Position numbers and translations under genes: made by a program. The notes beneath the pieces were generated by a model. It did no database searches. It had not been told where the DNA came from and saw only the letters and a list, made by a program, of their open reading frames with translations. Of a stretch of DNA of 11,269 nt, positions 1 to 6,657 are shown in pieces. How positions within the stretch are numbered: position 1 is the first letter of the stretch; every line of letters starts with the position of its first letter. The DNA comes from Clostridia bacterium. Lineage in GTDB: Bacteria > CBDUZB01 > JAGLHV01. The stretch is from the NCBI GenBank assembly GCA_030595925.1, contig JAUVLC010000080.1:1-11269 (forward strand), read 5' to 3'.

Positions 1-80
1 CTGTCATTTCCCTGCGTAATCAACAAGCATTGTGTTTTAAATCCATGTTATATTTTAACACCCTAAATAAATCCCCCTAA

Positions 81-99
81 CCCCCTTTTTCAAAGGGGG
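81..99. repeat. GC-rich hairpin repeat downstream of rnfB
   Basis: CCCCCTTT (81-88) and AAAGGGGG (92-99) form a perfect 8-bp stem around a 3-nt loop. A second C5 block at 73-77 could pair with the same G5 block, so two alternative stems are possible. It lies about 140 nt past the rnfB stop and might end or stabilise the rnf transcript. However, no T-run follows on the minus strand, so it is not a classical intrinsic terminator. Stems of this C5/G5 type recur between genes in many bacterial genomes, and I favour a dispersed repeat; that is recollection, not a search. Confidence 0.55.
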
Positions 100-155
100 A
101 AATTACTTTTCATATTTTTTCATCTAATTTTTGACACTACCCTAAGTATTCCCCC

Positions 156-190
156 ATAAATATTATGTCACAAATAATCACACACTCACT
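156..190. repeat. Dispersed intergenic repeat, copy 1
   Basis: This 35-nt block matches 10379-10413 at 31 of 35 positions, and all four differences are transitions. The shared core contains TGTCACAAATA and ACTCACT. Similarity fades afterwards, although both copies continue with a GTTC-containing stretch and TCAT. Both copies lie in non-coding DNA in the same orientation, which suggests a family of dispersed intergenic repeats. No ORF or transposase is associated. Confidence 0.6.
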
Positions 191-235
191 CTGTTCACAT
201 CATTCTATATTTAATTATTTTCGGTAAATAATAAA

Positions 236-1048
236 CTAAGACAAAAACTGCACCGATAATGAAGATTTGTTTAAAACAATACTTTTTGTAGGACATTTTT
301 CCACACATTTACCACAATTATTACATTTATCGTAATCAATCACGGCTAAATTATCTTTCAACTGTATTGCCTCCATGGGACAAACTTTAACACAAAGTCC
401 ACACCCTATGCAACCTTTTTTACACATTTCCCGCACTTTTTTCCCTTTCTCTTTTGACCTGCACAAAACATAAACACGGTGTCTTTTGGAAATAAGAGTA
501 ATAAGCCCCCTGGGACAAGCCGCAATACAAATACCACATCCCCTACATTTTTCTTCATCAATAAGGGGAATCCCTTCATCCATTCTAATTGCTCCGAACG
601 GACATACCTCCATACACGTTCCAAAACCTAAACAAGCCCACTCACATTCTTTATTCCCTTCTGATATTAAATTTGCCGCACTACAATCAGTTATCCCCTG
701 GTAAGTAAATCTATTTTTACTAACCCCTTCTTTCCCCTGGCAAAAAACAACGGCAACACTATCTTCTTTTATTTTTGCTTCCCGACCTAAAACATCACTA
801 ATTTGACGAACTACTTTCTCCCCCCCCAAAGCACATTTTCCTATATCCGCATTTTCTCCCAGGCACTCTGCAGCATAACCGGCACAACCGGCAAATCCAC
901 AGGCACCACAATTTGAACCGGGTAAAATCTGTAGTATTTTCTCTTCTGTAGGATCTCTCTTTACCGCTAATTTCTTTCCTATAAAAGCTAATCCCAAACC
1001 AAAAAATAAACCAATCCCACCCAGAAATAAAATAGAATTTAATATCAT
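236..1048 (-). CDS. rnfB: RnfB, multi-cluster ferredoxin subunit of the Rnf complex
   Basis: RnfB is thought to take electrons from reduced ferredoxin at the cytoplasmic side and pass them into the Rnf membrane complex. The 270-aa protein has one N-terminal membrane helix (about 4-24). A four-cysteine 4Fe-4S site follows (C47, C50, C55, C72; motif NCGACGFAGC). Four ferredoxin-like motifs come next: C135/C139/C145/C149, C168/C171/C174/C178, C213/C216/C219/C223 and C242/C245/C248/C252. This cluster-rich form resembles RnfB of anaerobic Firmicutes and Thermotogae more than the short proteobacterial version. ATG is preceded by GAGGAT. It is the last gene of the operon, 49 nt after rnfA, which is the usual place in the CDGEAB order. 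No frameshift or missing ligand is seen. Confidence 0.95.
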   Translation of the reverse strand: MILNSILFLGGIGLFFGLGLAFIGKKLAVKRDPTEEKILQILPGSNCGACGFAGCAGYAAECLGENADIGKCALGGEKVVRQISDVLGREAKIKEDSVAVVFCQGKEGVSKNRFTYQGITDCSAANLISEGNKECEWACLGFGTCMEVCPFGAIRMDEGIPLIDEEKCRGCGICIAACPRGLITLISKRHRVYVLCRSKEKGKKVREMCKKGCIGCGLCVKVCPMEAIQLKDNLAVIDYDKCNNCGKCVEKCPTKSIVLNKSSLSVQFLS

Positions 1049-1097
1049 TTTTATCCTCAGCTACTTCACTGTATATTTAATCAATTCCAGTACTAAA

Positions 1098-1685
1098 TTA
1101 CAATCCAAACAGCCCTTTAAATCCCAGAAAAGAAAGAGACATTAAACCGGCGATAAAGAAAGATATGGGATATCCTTTCAACGCCTCGGGTACAGGAGCC
1201 AGTTCAACCCTTTCTCTGATAGAAGCAAAAAGCAAAATAGCTATAGTATACCCTGATGCCACACCCCAGGTATATATTAACCCCCTGATAAAACTGAAAT
1301 TATAATCAATATTTAAAAAAGCAACGGCTAAAATAGCACAATTAGTAGTGACCAGGGGCAAAAATACCCCTAAAGCTTTATAAAGCTTTGGGAAAAATTT
1401 TTTCATAAATATTTCTTCCAGCTGAACTAGGGAAGCAATAACAATAATAAACGTTGCCGTTCTTAAAAATTCTAATTGCAAAGGAATTAAAACGCAATGA
1501 TAAAGAATCCAGCTCACGATGGAGGCCATAGTCATTACAAAAAAAACCGCTGCACTCATTCCCAGGGAAGACTTTATACTGCTGGAAACACCAAAGAAAG
1601 AACATAACCCCAGAAAACGGATAAGTAAAATATTATTGATCAGTAATGCTGATATAAATATACCCAGTAAATTTACTTCTTCCAT
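1098..1685 (-). CDS. rnfA: RnfA, integral membrane subunit of the Rnf complex
   Basis: RnfA and RnfE form an inverted pair of membrane subunits at the core of the Rnf ion pump. In characterised Rnf and Nqr complexes they hold an iron-sulfur centre between them. The 195-aa protein is almost entirely hydrophobic with about six membrane spans. It carries the two conserved cysteines in matched half-repeats: C28 (in GLCSFFGVSS) and C116 (in LVTTNCAILA). Its length is normal for the family. ATG has an AGAGG ribosome site, and the gene starts 31 nt after rnfE. It is distinguished from RnfE by the family C-terminus (REREL-like RERVELAPVPEALKG). Confidence 0.95.
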   Translation of the reverse strand: MEEVNLLGIFISALLINNILLIRFLGLCSFFGVSSSIKSSLGMSAAVFFVMTMASIVSWILYHCVLIPLQLEFLRTATFIIVIASLVQLEEIFMKKFFPKLYKALGVFLPLVTTNCAILAVAFLNIDYNFSFIRGLIYTWGVASGYTIAILLFASIRERVELAPVPEALKGYPISFFIAGLMSLSFLGFKGLFGL

Positions 1686-1716
1686 TTCTTGCCTCTCTTT
1701 TTAATATTAATATTAA

Positions 1717-2304
1717 TTACTTATATTTTTGCCTGTACCAGTTTAAAGCTCCTATTAAAAAACCAATAGTAATAAACCCACCCGGAGGTAAAATCATTAT
1801 TAATGCCGGATAGGAAACAAAATTACCAAACCCAAAAACAGTCCCACTTCCCAGTAATTCTCTAATCATTCCTATTATTGTAATTACCACGGTAAAACCT
1901 AATCCCATTCCTAAAGCATCTAATAAGGAATAAAATAAATTATTCCGGTAAGCAAAAACCTCTGCTCTGCCTAAAATAATACAATTAACTACAATTAACG
2001 GGACAAAAACCCCCAGGCTTTTATGTAAAGGAGGATAATATGCCGCCATTAAATAATCCGTTACCGTAACAAAAGTAGAAATAATAATAATAAAAACAGG
2101 GATACGTACTCCGTCCGGAATGAATTTTCTAAAAAGAGAAACTACCAGATTAGAACCTACCAAAACAAATAAAACGGCGATGCCCATTCCTAAACTATTT
2201 ACTGCTGTTGCCGAAACCGCTAATAAAGGGCATAAACCTAACAATAAAATTAAAACCGGGTTTTCCTTTACAATGCCTTTAGTAAACTCATTCCACCTGA
2301 TCAT
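1717..2304 (-). CDS. rnfE: RnfE, integral membrane subunit of the Rnf complex
   Basis: This is the partner of RnfA in the membrane core that couples electron flow to Na+ or H+ transport. The protein has 195 aa and about six membrane spans. The paired cysteines are C25 (LLGLCPLLAVS) and C108 (VPLIVVNCIILGRAE). The typical RnfE/NqrD features SLGVFVPLIVVNC and a C-terminal PPGGFITIGFLIGALNW are present. Its first 17 nt overlap the end of rnfG, indicating translational coupling. A purine-rich AAGGAAAGAAG lies just upstream of the ATG. Which ion is pumped cannot be decided from the sequence. Confidence 0.95.
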   Translation of the reverse strand: MIRWNEFTKGIVKENPVLILLLGLCPLLAVSATAVNSLGMGIAVLFVLVGSNLVVSLFRKFIPDGVRIPVFIIIISTFVTVTDYLMAAYYPPLHKSLGVFVPLIVVNCIILGRAEVFAYRNNLFYSLLDALGMGLGFTVVITIIGMIRELLGSGTVFGFGNFVSYPALIMILPPGGFITIGFLIGALNWYRQKYK

Positions 2305-2857
2305 CTTTATCTTCTTTCCTTAAATAATAATTTTCATTTAACCAATTTAAACATATTTTACTTTCCCCGGTCACTGCCCGGGAAGAAATAGTCGCTCCGG
2401 TAATAGCATCTATCTTTCCGGAGGAATCTTTTTTGCTTAACATTAAATCATCATTTTTTTTCCCGACAAACTGTTTAAGAAAACTTTCCTGAGTAATTTT
2501 TGCCCCTAACCCAGGTGTTTCCGTATGTTGAAGGACTTTTAACCCATTTATTTCTGCTTCATTATTTAAACCAATAATCATATCTATTTTACCACTATAT
2601 CCTTTAGCTGAAATATTCATTACCACCCCTACCCGGTCACCAATATCATTATAACCTATGTTTAATTCTTTTTCTCCGATTTTAAGCGGTTCAAACACTA
2701 CTGCCTGGGAAAGAACTTCTTTTTGGGCAATTCTAATGTTTTTTTCCCTTTGCTGGTCAATTAAAGGTTTAGTTTTCTGATAAACAAAAGATAAAATCGC
2801 TGCAGAGATAACACAAACAGCAGTTAAAACAAACCCTGTTTTAAATACATTTTTCAT
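2288..2857 (-). CDS. rnfG: RnfG, covalent-FMN subunit of the Rnf complex
   Basis: RnfG is anchored by one N-terminal helix (about 7-26) and carries a covalently bound FMN on the outer side of the membrane. The 189-aa protein has the FMN-binding domain with ETPGLGAK (113-120). The flavinylation motif is D150-AITGAT, with T156 as the expected acceptor for the flavin transferase ApbE. No apbE gene lies in this window, so it must be elsewhere. ATG overlaps the rnfD stop (ATGA), with AGGAGC upstream. The 3' end overlaps rnfE by 17 nt. The acceptor site is intact here, unlike that of RnfD. Confidence 0.95.
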   Translation of the reverse strand: MKNVFKTGFVLTAVCVISAAILSFVYQKTKPLIDQQREKNIRIAQKEVLSQAVVFEPLKIGEKELNIGYNDIGDRVGVVMNISAKGYSGKIDMIIGLNNEAEINGLKVLQHTETPGLGAKITQESFLKQFVGKKNDDLMLSKKDSSGKIDAITGATISSRAVTGESKICLNWLNENYYLRKEDKDDQVE

Positions 2858-3792
2858 GACTTTTTGCTCCTGAGGGAAACTGTTCCGAATTTTTTAGGTT
2901 TGGTGTATTTATCTATTAAAGGAACAAGCATATTCATAATTAATATAGCATAACAAACCCCTTCCGGAGTACCCCCTTTAAAACGGATCAGTATGGTTAA
3001 TAAGCCGCATCCTATTCCAAAAAATATTTTTCCGGATTTAGTAAGGGGAGAAGTAACTATATCTGTAGCCATAAAAAATGCCCCTAAAATTAGCCCCCCA
3101 CTCATAAGATTAAATAATAAATCACCACCCATAAGTATAGAGAGAATTCCTACAGTCAAAATAAAAAATAAAGGAGTATGTATTTTAATTTGTTTTTTAT
3201 ATAAAAGATATGCTGCCCCGATCAACAAAGCTAAAGTCGAAGTTTCCCCCAGACAACCTACCCGGCTGCCCAAAAATAAATCACCGTAAGACGGTAATGG
3301 ATTATCCAGTCCCATTTTAACTATATCCAAGGGAGAAGCACTGGTAATTCCATCAAAAGGAGTCGTCCAGGTAGTCATCTGTATCGGCCAGGAAACCAGT
3401 AATACTGCCCTGCCCACCAGTACCGGATTAAAAGGATTATGACCTAATCCTCCAAAAATCTGTTTGCCCAGCAAAATGGAAAGCATAGCACCAACAGCAA
3501 CCAACCACCAGGGAGAACCGGGAGGTAACACAAAAGCCAAAAGAATACCGGTAACTACTGCACTTAAATCATTTATAGTTATTTCCTTTCCAAAAATCTT
3601 TTGAGAAAAAAACTCCGTTCCAACAGAAAAAATGACACTTATCAAGACCAACATTAAAGCATACCAGCCAAATAAATATACTGATACTATTAAAGCCGGA
3701 AACAAAGCTATAATTACATCCAACATTATGGAAGAAACAGTTTCATTTCCTTTTATATGCGGCGAAACAGAAACAACCAACTGATCTTTCAC
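2854..3792 (-). CDS. rnfD: RnfD, membrane FMN subunit of the Rnf complex, starting at GTG
   Basis: RnfD is a polytopic membrane subunit that binds FMN covalently and sits in the electron path across the membrane. I start it at GTG 3790-3792 (312 aa). AGGGAG lies 6 nt upstream, and the resulting N-terminus MKDQLVVSVSPHIKGNETVS matches the family's usual beginning. A longer in-frame TTG start at 3822 adds ten residues but would place the ribosome site inside the gene. About nine to ten membrane spans are visible, with FGGLGHNPFNPVLVGRA conserved. The flavinylation motif reads D147-GITSAS-PLD, with S153 where the family usually has threonine. A 218-nt gap with a structured repeat separates it from rnfC. 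Its end overlaps rnfG (ATGA). Confidence 0.93.
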   Translation of the reverse strand: MKDQLVVSVSPHIKGNETVSSIMLDVIIALFPALIVSVYLFGWYALMLVLISVIFSVGTEFFSQKIFGKEITINDLSAVVTGILLAFVLPPGSPWWLVAVGAMLSILLGKQIFGGLGHNPFNPVLVGRAVLLVSWPIQMTTWTTPFDGITSASPLDIVKMGLDNPLPSYGDLFLGSRVGCLGETSTLALLIGAAYLLYKKQIKIHTPLFFILTVGILSILMGGDLLFNLMSGGLILGAFFMATDIVTSPLTKSGKIFFGIGCGLLTILIRFKGGTPEGVCYAILIMNMLVPLIDKYTKPKKFGTVSLRSKKS

Positions 3793-3798
3793 AAAAAA

Positions 3799-3804
3799 CT
3801 CCCT
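3799..3804 (-). promoter_or_regulatory. Ribosome binding site that fixes the rnfD start
   Basis: The minus strand reads AGGGAG, then six T residues, then GTG. This is the best Shine-Dalgarno site near the rnfD start. It favours GTG at 3792 over TTG at 3822, which has no comparable site. Confidence 0.8.
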
Positions 3805-3860
3805 ATTATAAATAAATTCCAAGATTCAAAAAATACTTCACGCCTAAATCAATTACCCCT

Positions 3861-3948
3861 CAGCAAGCTGAAAGGAATTAAACCCAAAACCCTTCGGCTG
3901 AGTTTATGCTGAGCCTTTCGCCTACGCTCAGGATAATCTCAGCTGAAG
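3861..3948. repeat. Structured repeat-like element between rnfC and rnfD
   Basis: This stretch is visibly richer in G and C than the flanking AT-rich spacer and contains nested inverted repeats. The outer arms are CTTCGGCTGAG (3892-3902) and CTCAGCTGAAG (3938-3948), 11 bp with one mismatch that could form a G-U pair in RNA. Inside them are CTGAGC (3909-3914) and GCTCAG (3926-3931). A small TCAGC-AA-GCTGA hairpin lies just before. The minus strand includes CCTGAGCGTAGGCGAAAGG, which resembles dispersed intergenic palindromes I recall from other genomes. It could act as a processing or stability element in the rnf mRNA, or be a passive repeat insertion. Confidence 0.65.
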
Positions 3949-4010
3949 TGCTCAAAATCAATGCAATCATTATTATTTAATAGCAAATTAACTAATTTTT
4001 TTATGATTTT

Positions 4011-5315
4011 TCAACACTTTAATTTTTCTTTTGCCCATTTTACATATTGAACAATAGGCCTCTTTGCCGGACAAACATAGACACAAGCCCCACATTCTAT
4101 ACAATCCAGGAGATTATATCCTTTTGCTTTTTCCCAATCTTGATTCTCTGCATAAAGAGCAATCATACAAGGAACCAGACCCATCGGACAAACATCTATA
4201 CATTTAGAACAACGAATGCAATCCCGTATATTTTCTTTCTTTACTTCCTTCTGACCAAAAACCAGAATTCCCGAAGTTCCTTTTACGACAGGAACTTCCA
4301 GATTATACTGAGTAATACCCATCATTGGACCACCCATAATCACTTTCCCCGGAACAAAACTAAACCCTCCACATTCTTCAATCAAAAAAGAAATAGAACT
4401 GCCTATTCTTACTCTTAAGTTTTTAGGATAAAAAACGCCCCAACCGCTTACTGTTACCACTCGGGAAACCAGGGGAAGACCCCGAATTACTGCTTCTCTT
4501 ATGGCAAAAGAAGTTCCCACATTATCCACTAATACCCCAACATCCATTGGTAATCCCCCGGAAGGAACTTCTCTGTTTAATAAAGCTTTAATTAACTGTT
4601 TTTCCCCGCCTTGCGGATATTTTTCCTTTAAGATTTTTAAACTTATATTGGGTTGCTTAGCAATTTCTTTTTTCATTAACTCTATAGCCCGCGGCTTATT
4701 GTCTTCAATCCCCACAATCCCCCAGGAAGCCTTTACTGTTTGCATTATTATTTTTAAACCCTCAATAATTTCCACCGGATATTTAATCATCAATTGTTCA
4801 TCCCCGGAAAGATAGGGTTCACATTCTACCCCATTTAAAATAACGATATCTACATCTTTAGGGGGAGATAATTTTACATGAGTAGGAAAAGCCGCTCCTC
4901 CCAAACCGACAATACCTGCCTCTTTAATAATGTTACAAATTTCTTTCGAGGATAAACGAAAGTAATCCTTATGTTCTTTTCCCTTCTCTATCCACTCATC
5001 CTGCCCATCTGATTTAATAATCACTGACAAAACTTTCTTTCCTGAAACAGGATGTAATTGCGGACAAATATCAATCACCTCTCCTGAAATACTGGAATGA
5101 ACAGAAACGGAAATATTCCCCTGCGCTTCTCCTATTTTTTGACCGACTTTTACCTTTTCACCTTTGGAAACTATTGATTGTGCAGGACTACCAATATGCT
5201 GAGATAAAAGAATAACTACTTGCTGCGGAATACTTGTTTCTTTTATTTCTTCTCCGACAGTCAATTTTTTATAAGACGGAAGGTGAACTCCTGCTTTAAA
5301 AGTAAATTTTTTCAT
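4011..5315 (-). CDS. rnfC: RnfC, NADH-side subunit of the Rnf complex
   Basis: RnfC is the peripheral cytoplasmic subunit where NAD+ is reduced (or NADH oxidised), and it is related to the NuoF flavoprotein. The 434-aa protein begins with the family N-terminus (GVHLPSYK). It has the glycine-rich nucleotide/FMN region GLGGAAFPT (137-145), then NGVECEPYL (161-169) and YPQGGEKQLI (233-242). Two 4Fe-4S motifs close the protein: C366/C369/C372/C376 and C405/C408/C411/C415. Its length fits the short RnfC type without the alanine/lysine-rich tail of some proteobacteria. ATG has CAGGG upstream. It is the first gene of the operon, behind its own promoter. Confidence 0.95.
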   Translation of the reverse strand: MKKFTFKAGVHLPSYKKLTVGEEIKETSIPQQVVILLSQHIGSPAQSIVSKGEKVKVGQKIGEAQGNISVSVHSSISGEVIDICPQLHPVSGKKVLSVIIKSDGQDEWIEKGKEHKDYFRLSSKEICNIIKEAGIVGLGGAAFPTHVKLSPPKDVDIVILNGVECEPYLSGDEQLMIKYPVEIIEGLKIIMQTVKASWGIVGIEDNKPRAIELMKKEIAKQPNISLKILKEKYPQGGEKQLIKALLNREVPSGGLPMDVGVLVDNVGTSFAIREAVIRGLPLVSRVVTVSGWGVFYPKNLRVRIGSSISFLIEECGGFSFVPGKVIMGGPMMGITQYNLEVPVVKGTSGILVFGQKEVKKENIRDCIRCSKCIDVCPMGLVPCMIALYAENQDWEKAKGYNLLDCIECGACVYVCPAKRPIVQYVKWAKEKLKC

Positions 5316-5348
5316 AATAAACCCTGTACTTTAAAATTACCCGGATTA

Positions 5349-5368
5349 AATCAAATATTAATTTGATT
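5349..5368. repeat. Palindrome in the rnf leader
   Basis: AATCAAAT (5349-5356) and ATTTGATT (5361-5368) form a perfect 8-bp inverted repeat around ATTA. It lies in the predicted untranslated leader between the rnf promoter and rnfC. It could be a second protein-binding site or a weak RNA hairpin. It is AT-rich in an AT-rich region, so chance is possible. Confidence 0.4.
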
Positions 5369-5418
5369 CATATTCCTTACACAAACCATTTAATACAACT
5401 ACACCAACAACGGAATGA

Positions 5419-5447
5419 ATTATACATAAAAAACATAAAACCGTCAA
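5419..5447 (-). promoter_or_regulatory. Sigma-70-type promoter of the rnf operon
   Basis: On the minus strand, TTGACG (5442-5447) and TATAAT (5419-5424) are separated by exactly 17 nt. This matches 11 of the 12 sigma-70 consensus bases at ideal spacing. Transcription would start near 5412 and leave a leader of about 97 nt before rnfC. The response-regulator gene ends about 127 nt upstream, so rnf can be transcribed independently of it. Confidence 0.8.
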
Positions 5448-5467
5448 TAAAAAACAATTTTATTGAC
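5443..5467. promoter_or_regulatory. Operator-like inverted repeat overlapping the rnf -35 box
   Basis: GTCAATAAAA (5443-5452) and TTTTATTGAC (5458-5467) form a perfect 10-bp inverted repeat with a 5-nt centre. Five bases of the -35 hexamer lie within the promoter-proximal arm, the usual geometry of a repressor operator. The arms do not match FNR/CRP sites (TTGAT-N4-ATCAA type) in orientation and are not a clear Rex site. The regulator is unknown. As RNA it could instead form a hairpin at the end of the upstream response-regulator transcript. Confidence 0.55.
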
Positions 5468-5573
5468 CAGGGACTGGAAACTATTCGGATTTTTAAAAAA
5501 CATTTTTTAAAAGACAGGTTAATATAAAGATAAGATTGGTAGATAAAAATAGACAGAAAAAATCCGGAATTTC

Positions 5574-6503
5574 TTATTTTTTTCTTCTGTCCACAATAAA
5601 AGCGCTCTTGTTTTCCTTTTTAACAAATTTCTTTAATTCCATAACAATAGCACTTATTTTCGCCGGATGGGTTATTTTTTTATTTTCATTGGTTACCACA
5701 GCAATAGCTATGGAAACAAAAGGAAATTTTCTCTTTTCCCCTCTTCTATCCTGAATTATAATGTATCCTTTTTTTCTGTCTTCTTCGTTATATAAAGCAG
5801 GAACCATTGAATCAAAAGCTTTAATGATTTGTTTGCAGGTAATTTCCACTTTATCAGGACTGGTAATAGCAATAAAATCATCTCCACCAATATGCCCCAA
5901 AAAATCTTCCGAATTACCTAAATTTCTAAAGGTATCTACAATTACCGTTTCTGTGGCTTTAATCATTCCATCTCCCCGAACAAAACCATAATAATCATTA
6001 AAAGATTTAAATTTATTTAAATCCATATAAATTACCGCAAAAGAATTTTGTGAATGAATTCTTTCTTCAATGTTTCTAATAATAGCATTATTCCCGGGTA
6101 AATGGGTCAAAGGATTAGAATCCATATTTTCCATAGTACGCCGTAATACCATTTCTATACGAGCTAAAAGTAATGCAGGACGGAAGGGCTTTACCAAATA
6201 ATCATCCGCTCCCTTACTTAACCCCATTAATTCGTCCCTTTCTTCTCCCTGAGCGGTCAACATAATAATAGGAAGATTTCTTACTAATAAATCATCTCTT
6301 ATTTTCTGACAAACTTCGTATCCTCCCATTTCCGGCATCCTTACATCCAGAAGGATTAAATCAGGAACATCACTATAAATCCTTTCCAACGCCTCTTTAC
6401 CATTAATAGCCATAATTACCCTATAGTCTGCCAACTCTAAAGAATCTTTAATCATTTCCCGAATATTAGGTTCATCATCAACAACCAATATTTTATTTTT
6501 CAT
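5574..6503 (-). CDS. Response regulator with degenerate GGDEF output domain
   Basis: The 309-aa cytoplasmic protein has an N-terminal receiver domain (about 4-120). Its phosphorylation site is complete: D9/D10, acceptor D53, T83 and K105. A GGDEF-family domain follows (about 130-305), with DLNKFKSFNDYYG (161-173) and RGDG. The signature is GGDDF (206-210) rather than GGDEF/GGEEF. The inhibitory RxxD site is absent; the residues there are NSED (197-200). It may have weak cyclase activity, bind nucleotide as an effector, or be inactive. ATG follows AAAGGGG by 6 nt. It lies 154 nt after the histidine kinase gene on the same strand, so the two are probably partners. Its target is unknown. Confidence 0.85.
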   Translation of the reverse strand: MKNKILVVDDEPNIREMIKDSLELADYRVIMAINGKEALERIYSDVPDLILLDVRMPEMGGYEVCQKIRDDLLVRNLPIIMLTAQGEERDELMGLSKGADDYLVKPFRPALLLARIEMVLRRTMENMDSNPLTHLPGNNAIIRNIEERIHSQNSFAVIYMDLNKFKSFNDYYGFVRGDGMIKATETVIVDTFRNLGNSEDFLGHIGGDDFIAITSPDKVEITCKQIIKAFDSMVPALYNEEDRKKGYIIIQDRRGEKRKFPFVSIAIAVVTNENKKITHPAKISAIVMELKKFVKKENKSAFIVDRRKK

Positions 6504-6657
6504 TATCTACCCCTTTATCTGCTCTTTTTTACCGGACAATTTCAATTTATTAAATTAATTTAATACGATTCTCATTTGTTTCATTTCTCTTAATTACCGG
6601 GAAACTAATTCCACAGTATTTTTTTCTATTTTTTAATTTAGTTTTATTTATTCTACC

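Noticed and set aside
3793-3822. Upstream TTG start extending RnfD by ten residues
   Set aside because: There is no ribosome site before the TTG, whereas AGGGAG precedes the GTG at 3792 and the shorter N-terminus fits the family.
4047-4418. Plus-strand ORF of 123 codons opposite rnfC
   Set aside because: It lies wholly antisense to the well-supported rnfC. Its low-complexity, Thr/Asn-rich product has no recognisable domain, so it is a shadow ORF. The other plus-strand ORFs are rejected for the same reason.
5491-5512. TTTTAAAAAA / TTTTTTAAAA perfect 10-bp stem with a 2-nt loop
   Set aside because: It is purely A and T in an AT-rich spacer and would be unstable as RNA. It may act as curved or UP-element DNA ahead of the rnf promoter, but nothing shows this.
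6550-6563. Palindrome TTAAATTAATTTAA upstream of the response regulator
   Set aside because: It is a perfect palindrome but made only of A and T in an AT-rich spacer, so it is expected by chance.
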